In this document: piece by piece, positions 10,180-18,582 of the stretch
Numbering within the stretch: position 1 is the stretch's first letter
Layout of the letters: every line of letters begins with the position of its first letter
Assembly: GCA_017694335.1 (NCBI GenBank)
Contig: JADIMZ010000034.1
Coordinates: 1 to 64,000, forward strand
Reading direction: 5' to 3'
From: Candidatus Pullibacteroides excrementavium
Lineage (GTDB): Bacteria; Bacteroidota; Bacteroidia; Bacteroidales; P3
Length of the DNA: 64,000 nt
Made by a program: the position numbers and the translations under genes
Notes under the pieces: model-generated
What the model saw: the letters and a program-made list of their open reading frames with translations, nothing else
What the model was told of the DNA's origin: nothing
Databases searched by the model: none

Positions 10180-11363
10180 CTTTTCTGATTAATTTTCAAT
10201 TTAAAAATCCGTTTCACAACGCTACCACAAAAAGCAATAGGATGCTGAAGCCTATATGCCAATTGCTTCCGCCTCCTTGCATTCCGTATTGGTCGGTAAC
10301 ATCTATCAATTGAAGTAAGCGGATTAGACAGCAAACGAGATAGCTTAGCAGACAATGGTCCTTTCGTAGGACTTTTTTCCATCTGCCCCTCAGCAACAAT
10401 ATCGCCATCCATCGCAACCAATATAGAGTTACTAGCCTTCAATACCGATTCACCTCCATCAGAAAAAACTAGAACCGAAGAGACTCCCTCTTCATTAGCC
10501 TTCATGGTTTTCCCCCACATGTCCCCCACACGGATATCCGCAGACGAAATTTTCTTCTTAAATTTACATTGGTAACAGGCTTCCCCCAAACATTCATCAG
10601 AAAAAAACAGTCCATAAAACGAATCACCACAAGAAAGTTGTGAAACATACTCTCCCTTCTCCCCCTCCATTTTTAACCGATACGATTTATGCCATCCCTC
10701 TTTCTTATCTCTCCAATAAACAGAAAAAATAGTCCCTAATTTTTTCTCCACTTTCTGTAAATACTTCTTCCATACGTTCATAGAAGGCACTCCATGGCAA
10801 AAGAAATCCACCAATATAAAATTTTCCTCAATCTTATAGTGACGAATGTATCGCCGAAACGAATCTATCTGACATGGAGTCCCCACCACTAAATACTTCT
10901 CGCTGCGATTTATACTCCGGAACGCATCCACTGTATAACTTTGGATGTATTTACTTCCTATGGATTGTTCCAATTCTGTTACCGAAGAAGCTATATAATG
11001 CTCTGCCCGATGAAACCCGGTGTTATAACGTACCCCCAACACCTTATATCCCTCACCCAACAAATAACGCCCAATTTCAAAAGCCACTCCACCTGACGAA
11101 CATTGACGACGAACTCCCGCATTTTTACTCCATGCTGCATACGATGCCACTACAGAACTGTCAACGGCACACCCTTCATCAGAAAAAGAACAAACCTTGC
11201 GACACAAAGCACAACCAACACATAAATCCAATTTAACAATTTGGGGCTCGTAAAAACCTCTTTCGTTCAAATGTATCTCTATAATCTGCTTTGGACAAAC
11301 AACAGCACACACTCCACAACCAAAGCAATCCCGTATATTTGCAATCGATTTTACCGTATCCAT
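10176..11363 (-). CDS. Coenzyme F420 hydrogenase/dehydrogenase beta-subunit (FrhB) family protein with 2x[4Fe-4S] ferredoxin domain (copy 1)
   Basis: CFGCGVCAVVCP and CVGCALCRKVC motifs, VGTPCQIDSFRRYI, FFCHGVPS. Confidence 0.9.
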   Translation of the reverse strand: MDTVKSIANIRDCFGCGVCAVVCPKQIIEIHLNERGFYEPQIVKLDLCVGCALCRKVCSFSDEGCAVDSSVVASYAAWSKNAGVRRQCSSGGVAFEIGRYLLGEGYKVLGVRYNTGFHRAEHYIASSVTELEQSIGSKYIQSYTVDAFRSINRSEKYLVVGTPCQIDSFRRYIRHYKIEENFILVDFFCHGVPSMNVWKKYLQKVEKKLGTIFSVYWRDKKEGWHKSYRLKMEGEKGEYVSQLSCGDSFYGLFFSDECLGEACYQCKFKKKISSADIRVGDMWGKTMKANEEGVSSVLVFSDGGESVLKASNSILVAMDGDIVAEGQMEKSPTKGPLSAKLSRLLSNPLTSIDRCYRPIRNARRRKQLAYRLQHPIAFCGSVVKRIFKLKINQKR

Positions 11364-12490
11364 TTGTCTAGAAATTCTCTTGACCGTTTTTTTTCTTGAT
11401 TCACAATCCGCAGAATGAAATCCCTGTCAATTCCTTGGGCAGCCAACGTAGCATAGGAAGAAGAGAAATCAATAGGCAACAAATGATTTTCCAAAGAAAA
11501 TGTATGCAACAAATCGACAATTCTACTTCCACGCTTTGATGTCGGACTTATATAAGTATAAAAGTTTTCTGCCCCCATCAGCAGAGAAAATACAGTACAG
11601 TGAAATGAATCTGTCAGAACCATACTAGCTCCTGCCAAATAGCCCAAAAATTCTTTCGGCCCCAAATCATTATCAACCAATACTCCATCTCTCGCCACGT
11701 CTCTATTCTTCAACAAAACTAATTTCATTCCGCTTTCTTTACACAATTGTAAAGCATAATTAACAAGAGACTCATTCCTTTGCAAAAGGAAGACAGCCAT
11801 ATATTTTCCACTTACACTCGGACTTACTGCTATATCTTTCCAATAATCCACATCCAACAAAAATGTAGGGTCAGAGACCCTCACCACGTCCTTTCCATCC
11901 ATAAAACTATCTAGCAGTTCTTTAGCCTGTGTTTCTCGAACTGAAATCGCAGAGTATGTCTCCAAATAGTTTCTGAAATCTGACTTCTCTTTCGGACTCA
12001 ACTCCGTCAATCCAATACTTGTCGCATAGGAAATCTTAACAGAACCCCGAGGAGCAAATGTCAAAAAATAAGGTTTTAGACAATACGGCTGTGCAGGATT
12101 CCAAAGCTGATCACTACCGGAAATATAGACGTCATACAAAGGAGGATCTTTCTCTAACGCCGAAAGCTTATTATAAGCCTTTGAATACTTAATCTGGCGA
12201 TTAAAATCCTCAAATCTCTGCCTTGCAACAGGACTATAAAACTCACTAGCCGGAGAACGACCTAATAGATGTGCAACAACCTTTCTCGCCTTTTTCCTCA
12301 GTGTAAAAGGATTATTCCTGTATGATTTATACTTCCGTTCATACACATAATCTTCATGCACTGGACGATGCACGTCTATAATTTCACAATCTGCTCCACA
12401 TTGCCGTATATATTCATATAAAGCAAAAGCCTGCAAACAAGCCCCATAGTTAGGTGAATTATGTACAGTAACAATCCCTATCTTTTTCAT
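11351..12490 (-). CDS. Polysaccharide pyruvyl transferase family protein (copy 2)
   Basis: MKKIGIVTVHNSPNYGACLQAFALYEYI...VLTDSFHCTVFSLLMG. Confidence 0.9.
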   Translation of the reverse strand: MKKIGIVTVHNSPNYGACLQAFALYEYIRQCGADCEIIDVHRPVHEDYVYERKYKSYRNNPFTLRKKARKVVAHLLGRSPASEFYSPVARQRFEDFNRQIKYSKAYNKLSALEKDPPLYDVYISGSDQLWNPAQPYCLKPYFLTFAPRGSVKISYATSIGLTELSPKEKSDFRNYLETYSAISVRETQAKELLDSFMDGKDVVRVSDPTFLLDVDYWKDIAVSPSVSGKYMAVFLLQRNESLVNYALQLCKESGMKLVLLKNRDVARDGVLVDNDLGPKEFLGYLAGASMVLTDSFHCTVFSLLMGAENFYTYISPTSKRGSRIVDLLHTFSLENHLLPIDFSSSYATLAAQGIDRDFILRIVNQEKKRSREFLDKWIR

Positions 12491-12491
12491 A

Positions 12492-13676
12492 TCACCTTAC
12501 ACTTTTAAGTATCTTCCGAACAACCCGTAGTGGAAGCCTTGAGATTCCTCTAATCCGTTCGCCCAACAAACCCTTTACCATAAGTGGTCGTACCGCTTTT
12601 TCAAAATCACAAGCATTCCTCTGCATTGTTTTCTCAAATGCAAAACGCTTTTTAGTTTTTGAAGTCGGCCTTCTCAATTGTCCATTACCAGCAATAGCTT
12701 CTTCAACAGGTCGCTCTACAGCAAAAACAGAATTCTGCTGAATCAATTGTTTTATCATGGCAGCTCCTCTATTCGTATTGACCAATACACAAGAAATATT
12801 ACCACGCCTATAAGGAAATGGAATATGTCTACCCAAACCCGGATAATCCGCCAAAGAGATATCCCCTACTCGTTCTTTCCTTGCAAATGGACAGTGATAA
12901 CAATTCTCTCGATAGGAAATCCACCGGTGATAAGCATATTGGTATGTATCCCCATCTTTCGTTCGTTTTGAATAAAAAGTGTTCCCATCCTTATCTTTTA
13001 CCGAAAATGTAAAAGTACCCGTTCCAAAAGCAGGATCCCGAAAAGACACCTCGAACGCCTTCTTGCTCTCCCTTTTTTCGATATTCCTCACATGTTGCAA
13101 CAAGTATCTGTGCGGCGTAGTACCATGGCAAACAATATCCACATAAAACAAGTCAGGTGTATCTCGAAACACTTTCCGAATCGCTGCAATTTGGCATGGC
13201 AAGCCTATCACCATAGCTTTACCCTTCCCTTTCAACAATTTCTGTATATCCGGATACAATTTATAGGCGGTACTAAAAATATACTTCGAATTCCTAAACC
13301 GTTCCGTAGCAGTCAAATCATTCGTCAACTCCAAACGGACACTAAAATCGTCTTGTTGAGCAGCCCCTACGATACTCCATCCACTCCGTATCGCATCCCT
13401 ATATAGTTCCGATGCAAGACCTCCTGACGCGCTATGCGTTTCTGTAAAAGAATCCAAACTCCTTGCAGCAAAAACCTTTTCTGGTGCATGAAGCTTACAT
13501 GCACTCAGTATTGGGCACACAGACATACACCGATTGCATTCCACACAATTAGAAGAATCAATAACAGGCAAAATAACGCCCATTGAATCTTCTTCCATCA
13601 CAATGCAATTCCGAGAACAAATGAAAGCACAAGCACCGCACCCTGTACAATGTTCCTTTGAGGGTAAAGATATCAT
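12492..13676 (-). CDS. FrhB family protein with 2x[4Fe-4S] ferredoxin domain (copy 2)
   Basis: CTGCGACAFICSRNC, CVECNRCMSVCP, VIGLPCQIAAIRKVF, DIVCHGTTP. Confidence 0.9.
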   Translation of the reverse strand: MISLPSKEHCTGCGACAFICSRNCIVMEEDSMGVILPVIDSSNCVECNRCMSVCPILSACKLHAPEKVFAARSLDSFTETHSASGGLASELYRDAIRSGWSIVGAAQQDDFSVRLELTNDLTATERFRNSKYIFSTAYKLYPDIQKLLKGKGKAMVIGLPCQIAAIRKVFRDTPDLFYVDIVCHGTTPHRYLLQHVRNIEKRESKKAFEVSFRDPAFGTGTFTFSVKDKDGNTFYSKRTKDGDTYQYAYHRWISYRENCYHCPFARKERVGDISLADYPGLGRHIPFPYRRGNISCVLVNTNRGAAMIKQLIQQNSVFAVERPVEEAIAGNGQLRRPTSKTKKRFAFEKTMQRNACDFEKAVRPLMVKGLLGERIRGISRLPLRVVRKILKSVR

Positions 13677-15230
13677 TTAACTCCTTTTTACGAATCTCCG
13701 AATCAAATTTTGACGAATTTTCCGACGTTCTTCCGAATCAAATCCTAACAAATACGCAAAAAACAAGACACTAACCACACTAACAACACACACAAGCACC
13801 GTTGAAAGCACCGAGGAATCTAATATTCCATGTAAATACCATGGTAAGATACAAGCCACACCCGCCACAAGCATAGAACGAAAAACAACTTGAACCGCAT
13901 AACGGGCAAAAGGGAGTCCCGTCTGTTTGGAAGCTATCAACAAACGAACAAATAGACTTATAATACTCAAACACAAAGACACCAAAAACACAGCCACAGG
14001 AGAACTTCCCATTTTCAAAAACACATAAGAAATCGGCAAAGTCATAATCATAATCATACCCACGCAAATCTGGTACAACCTATTATTCCCCGTGGCGTGT
14101 ATAGCTGTCATCAAAGGGGTTGACATGGCATCTATAGCTGTTATCATTATTATCAAACGCACAAAAACAACCACGTATTGAGGTTCTTGTCCAAGCCAAA
14201 GATTAATTATCATTGGGGCTTCTACAATCAACGGCAGGGAAATCAACAGTATCAAGAAGAACGCCATTTTAGAAGAATTAATAACTAACCTGTAAAAATT
14301 CTCCATATCTCCTTGCGCATAATATTTTGTTATCTGAGGTCTTACCGCTGTATAAAAATTTGAAAAGAAAGACCCAACAACACCGTTTACCTGATAGGCA
14401 ATTCCTCGTGACGCATTTACAGACGGTCCAAAAAACATATTAATTAACATATTCAAACCCTGTCCTTTTGCAACTCCAGAAAAAGCCCCGAACAAATTCC
14501 ATCCAGAATATGATGCCAACTGCTTAAACAGAGATTTGTCCCAATAAAAACAATAACGAGACTCTGCAAAATGGCGCACACTATATATATGATAAATAAG
14601 TGTTACCACAAATGAACTCAAAAAGGTCAAAAAGCCATACACAATTAACCGGTCCATCGGTATCACTAACAACAAATAAACTATCAACAGCTTTAATACA
14701 GCTTCAATAATTCCCACATAAGCATAAACATTCATCCGCTCATGTGCAGTAATCATAGCCATATAAGGATTGTTCAGCAATGTACAGATACAAGAAAGGA
14801 TTGCAAATTGATAAACCCAATTAGCCGCTTGCATCCTCTCAGGCGGTATGACCAAATATGTATTTACGAACCAAAGGCCGACAGTCTCTCCTAAACTCAA
14901 AACAAGCACCGAAAGCCCAATAAATATGCTCATACACAGACTAAAGGTTTGTCTGAGCCCTTGGTAATCTTTTTTCCCCAATGCAAAGGTAAGATAACGT
15001 TGTGTCGATACAGACATCGCGCCGTTCACGACATTCATCATTACAACAACGCCTGCTACCACATTGAAAATACCATAATCTGTGACTCCTAATGTAGATA
15101 GTACAACCCTGCTAGTGTACAATGACACTAACATGACTATAAACATCCTGATATACAGAAATACAGTATTTTTGAATATCCGTTTATCGTTTTCTTTTAC
15201 ACTCTGTTCCTGCACAATTCCTCCTTGCAC
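13677..15230 (-). CDS. Polysaccharide flippase (Wzx/MATE-like)
   Basis: 517-aa polytopic ORF; IFKNTVFLYIRMFIVMLVSLYTSRVVLSTLGVTDYGIFNVVAG typical of LPS flippases. Confidence 0.88.
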   Translation of the reverse strand: MQGGIVQEQSVKENDKRIFKNTVFLYIRMFIVMLVSLYTSRVVLSTLGVTDYGIFNVVAGVVVMMNVVNGAMSVSTQRYLTFALGKKDYQGLRQTFSLCMSIFIGLSVLVLSLGETVGLWFVNTYLVIPPERMQAANWVYQFAILSCICTLLNNPYMAMITAHERMNVYAYVGIIEAVLKLLIVYLLLVIPMDRLIVYGFLTFLSSFVVTLIYHIYSVRHFAESRYCFYWDKSLFKQLASYSGWNLFGAFSGVAKGQGLNMLINMFFGPSVNASRGIAYQVNGVVGSFFSNFYTAVRPQITKYYAQGDMENFYRLVINSSKMAFFLILLISLPLIVEAPMIINLWLGQEPQYVVVFVRLIIMITAIDAMSTPLMTAIHATGNNRLYQICVGMIMIMTLPISYVFLKMGSSPVAVFLVSLCLSIISLFVRLLIASKQTGLPFARYAVQVVFRSMLVAGVACILPWYLHGILDSSVLSTVLVCVVSVVSVLFFAYLLGFDSEERRKIRQNLIRRFVKRS

Positions 15231-15258
15231 GCCGCCATCAAGTTTCCTTCAAATTACA

Positions 15259-15816
15259 CTATGCATTGTGCCATCTTCTTCCGACAAACCTGCCAGGGTC
15301 ATTATAATTCAGCACCTTTGCCGGTACTCCTCCCACCGTAGCATTGTCCGGCACATCTTTCACCACCACGGCACCTGCCGCTATCGTAGCATTGTCGCCT
15401 ATATGCACATCCTCCACAATAGAAACATGCGGGCCTATGTACACATTGTCCCCTATGACCGCAGGAGTCCGCTTATTGGTTCCTATTGACAAAAACTGGC
15501 TTATATTGACATTATTCCCTATCACAGTCCCACCATTGATAATAATACCAACACCATGACCGATATAAAATCCGTAACCAATTTTTGTACCTGCCGGAAT
15601 CTGGATACCGTATTTTCGTGTAAGACGAAGATGTTTCCACATAGCAAAGTAATACCAAGGATTCTTATTCTTCTTCGATGCCAACCGAAACCAAAAACTG
15701 TAAACAAAACAATGATTCCTGACCGTCATTATCTGCCAAATCAAATCCCATCGACTGGGATTTTTCCCGTAATAACGGTAATAATCACTATATATATATT
15801 TGAAAATCTCGTTCAT
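15259..15816 (-). CDS. Serine acetyltransferase-like LbH acyltransferase
   Basis: Start at MNEIFKYIYSDYYRYYG; IGYGFYIGHGVGIIINGGTVIGNNVNISQFLSIG...GGVPAKVLNY. Confidence 0.85.
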   Translation of the reverse strand: MNEIFKYIYSDYYRYYGKNPSRWDLIWQIMTVRNHCFVYSFWFRLASKKNKNPWYYFAMWKHLRLTRKYGIQIPAGTKIGYGFYIGHGVGIIINGGTVIGNNVNISQFLSIGTNKRTPAVIGDNVYIGPHVSIVEDVHIGDNATIAAGAVVVKDVPDNATVGGVPAKVLNYNDPGRFVGRRWHNA

Positions 15817-15842
15817 TGCCTTTTTCCCTCCTGAATAAGACC

Positions 15843-16861
15843 TCAACAACCTTCCTCTATCTTCCACGACCCAAGCGTATGCTTCTCCATGTCGAAACCT
15901 ATCCCCACTTTCACCACCGGAAGCCCACAAAGGGCGAAGCGCTCCGGATAATCCTTGAAATTGATTTGCCCCATAGCCGCATCGGCATCCTTGCCCAATT
16001 TCAACTCCATCACATACAGCTTGCTTGCTGTCCGCAGTACCAAGTCAACCCGGCCTCGCGGGATCCGGATCTCCACATCCCCAGAAGCCCCCAACAGGCT
16101 AAAAATGATGTACAAGACTTGCTGGTAATGCCCCTCATAATCCGTGTTATCGCAATAAGGCACCGAAGACAAAAAGCTTTGGAGCAGCCGCAAAGCCGCT
16201 TCCATATCGTCACGCCTTATTGCCTCCGACATCTTGGCAACCATCGTATTACCCCCCATGGAAGCCCCCGCTACATACACCGGCAATAGGCTCCGCATCA
16301 ACCCAATACGTACTTCCCGGTTGGGTATCCCCAAAGTATAAAGTTCCGAACCTGCGTCATACCCCTTGATGGTCACATAGCCGCTCTGGTAAAGCAACGG
16401 CACAAGGCTTGTCATCCGCTCGGCTGGCATGTCGAAATCCTCCCGCATGGCCTCCACCGAAGCTCCCAACTGAGCGGGAACAACCTGGAATTTCCGCATC
16501 ATCTCCAACAAATAAGTCGGAGTTCCACTTCCAAACCAATACGCCTCGATACGCCCGTCTGAAAAGGCATTGAGTGCAGAACCGGATAAGCCGTCCATTC
16601 CGTTTCCAGCTTCTCGATGGCCAAGCCTGAAAAAAGCTCCCTCTGCCCCGAAAAATAAGCCTGCAAGGTGGACACCAACAAAGACTTCCCGAAACGGCGG
16701 GGCCGTCCTAAAAAAAGATACTTGGCATCGGCATGGGCAAGACGGAAAACAAGCTCCGTCTTGTCCACATACACATACCCTTTGGTCCTGATCTCGGAAA
16801 AGGTCTGTATCCCTATCGGGTAACGTCTCCTCGGCATGTTTTGGGAAGTCTGCAAATCCAT
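15843..16861 (-). pseudogene. Decayed AAA-ATPase-like / PD-(D/E)XK (DUF1703-type) gene with internal deletion and frame change
   Basis: N-part (ORF 16499..16861) and C-part (ORF 15843..16598) align to the start and end of the intact paralogue at 18579..20156 but are in different frames; ~0.55-0.6 kb of the middle, incl. LIDEYDAPL, is missing. Confidence 0.85.
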
Positions 16862-16881
16862 GACGTTATTGTGTTTACCCG

Positions 16882-16913
16882 CAAAGATAAACTACTTCCT
16901 GTAGATCCCGCAA
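16882..16913 (-). promoter_or_regulatory. Bacteroidota-type promoter for the decayed PD-(D/E)XK gene
   Basis: Minus strand TTG-N21-TATCTTTG (-7 box at 16882-16889), overlapping the 3' end of wecC. Confidence 0.55.
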
Positions 16914-18097
16914 AAGTCCAAGATTACCTTGTCCTCGGTCCAGGGCAGGGTCTTGAACGGGTCGTGGGCCACCAGCATCACCACGATATCGGCCTTTTCG
17001 TAAGCTTCCTTGTAATCGGTCAGTTTGAACACATTGTGCGAAGCCACATTGGGTTCCACCACCAAGATGTCTGCATTGTTGCAGGATTGCATCACCTTGG
17101 TCACGATATACTTGGCAGGAGATTCCCGCAAATCGTCGATATTGGGTTTGAACGCCAAGCCCATCATGGCCACACAAGGCTTGCGATGGTGTTCCAATTC
17201 AAACTTCAACATGGCGTTCTGCACCTTTTCTGCGCACCAGAACGACTTATAGTTATTGATTTCACGGGCATCCCCAATCAGCTTCGATTCTGCCGGGAAG
17301 TCGGCGGTGATGAAATAGGGATCCACTGCAATGCAATGGCCACCCACACCGCAGCCGGGTTGCAAAATATTGACACGCGGATGCTTGTTGGCCAAGTTAA
17401 TCAATTCCCAGACATTGATACCCGCCTTGTCGCAAATCAACGAAAGCTCGTTGGCAAAGGCAATCTGCACATCGCGCGAAGAGTTCTCGGTCAGCTTGCA
17501 CATCTCGGCGGTCTTGCAATTGGTCCGGTGCAAAGTGCCTTGCACAAACTGGCTATAGAATGCAATAGCCTTGTCGGTCGATTCGGGATTCATCCCGCCG
17601 ATAACACGGTCGTTATGCACCAATTCGTAAATCACATTGCCGGGCAACACCCGTTCGGGACAGTAGGCAATATAAATCTTGCCTTGCAGCTCGGGCCTTT
17701 CGGCAAAGATCAAGTCCTTCATCTTGTCGGTAGTACCTACCGGAGAGGTGGATTCAATCACATACAGGTCACCTTCTTTCAAGAAAGGAATCACCGCCCG
17801 GGTAGCAGCCTCTACATAAGAGATATCCGGCTCGTGGTTGCCTTTGAACGGGGTAGGCACTACCATGAAGTAGGCATCGCTCGTCTCGGGCTTCCCCATG
17901 GCTCGCAAAGCTCCGGATTTCACTACTTCCTGAAGCATGCTTTCCAATCCCGGCTCGATGATATGCAATTCGCCCCGGTTAGTCTTCTCCACTACGGAGG
18001 GGTTCACATCCACCCCTACTACTTCCACGCCGTGTTTGGCGGCGATAATGGCGGTGGGCAATCCAATGTAGCCCAAACCCATAAAACAAGCTTTCAT
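16892..18097 (-). CDS. wecC: UDP-N-acetyl-D-mannosaminuronate dehydrogenase (nucleotide-sugar dehydrogenase)
   Basis: MKACFMGLGYIGLPTAIIAAKHGVEVVGVDVN...GVGGHCIAVDPYF; full length. Confidence 0.9.
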   Translation of the reverse strand: MKACFMGLGYIGLPTAIIAAKHGVEVVGVDVNPSVVEKTNRGELHIIEPGLESMLQEVVKSGALRAMGKPETSDAYFMVVPTPFKGNHEPDISYVEAATRAVIPFLKEGDLYVIESTSPVGTTDKMKDLIFAERPELQGKIYIAYCPERVLPGNVIYELVHNDRVIGGMNPESTDKAIAFYSQFVQGTLHRTNCKTAEMCKLTENSSRDVQIAFANELSLICDKAGINVWELINLANKHPRVNILQPGCGVGGHCIAVDPYFITADFPAESKLIGDAREINNYKSFWCAEKVQNAMLKFELEHHRKPCVAMMGLAFKPNIDDLRESPAKYIVTKVMQSCNNADILVVEPNVASHNVFKLTDYKEAYEKADIVVMLVAHDPFKTLPWTEDKVILDFCGIYRK

Positions 18098-18109
18098 ATT
18101 AATATGGTT

Positions 18110-18295
18110 TTACTTTATCCATTTCTGCAGACGTTCCTTTACATCACGCAAGGTTTCCACTTTATAAGCATCCACTGTCAGGGGCAACGCGATTTCCAAA
18201 GCCTCCAAAGCTTCATCGATTCGGGACAGATGCTTCTCGCAAATCTCGAATTCTCGCTGTATGCGTTCGGATAACTCTTGCTTTTTTCCTGTCAT
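18110..18295 (-). CDS. Small helical protein (61 aa), partner of the MNT nucleotidyltransferase
   Basis: ATGA overlap with upstream gene (TCAT at 18292-18295); charged helical sequence. Confidence 0.6.
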   Translation of the reverse strand: MTGKKQELSERIQREFEICEKHLSRIDEALEALEIALPLTVDAYKVETLRDVKERLQKWIK

Positions 18296-18582
18296 ACCAA
18301 TCTTATTCCTGTATCCAAGGCGGTTCGAACCACGGGGGAGTCCTCATCGCCGCCCACAATATCTATCTTCTGGTCGCCCAAACGCATCTTCAGACGGGTT
18401 TTCATCAAAACACGATCCAAAACGCTTTGCTTCCCATATGGCGTACAGACAAGGAGGTCTATGTCTCCGCCCCGTTTGGTATCGTCTATGCGCGAACCGA
18501 AAAGATAAACAGATACTTCCGGGCCGAATATCTCCTGGGCTGTCTGGACAATGGTCTTTATTTCTGTAGCGTTAAGCCTCAT
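18292..18582 (-). CDS. MNT-type minimal nucleotidyltransferase
   Basis: FGSRIDDTKRGGDIDLLV (GS-X9-DxD); ATG at 18582 overlaps upstream stop (ATGA). Confidence 0.85.
   Translation of the reverse strand: MRLNATEIKTIVQTAQEIFGPEVSVYLFGSRIDDTKRGGDIDLLVCTPYGKQSVLDRVLMKTRLKMRLGDQKIDIVGGDEDSPVVRTALDTGIRLV

Noticed and set aside
16733-18274. 513-aa plus-strand ORF opposite wecC
   Set aside because: Shadow ORF; the minus strand encodes an unmistakable nucleotide-sugar dehydrogenase. The same applies to 18864..20207 (+), 20407..21684 (+), 24631..25392 (+), 26546..27526 (+), 29118..30233 (+), 34591..35661 (+) and 35983..37398 (+).
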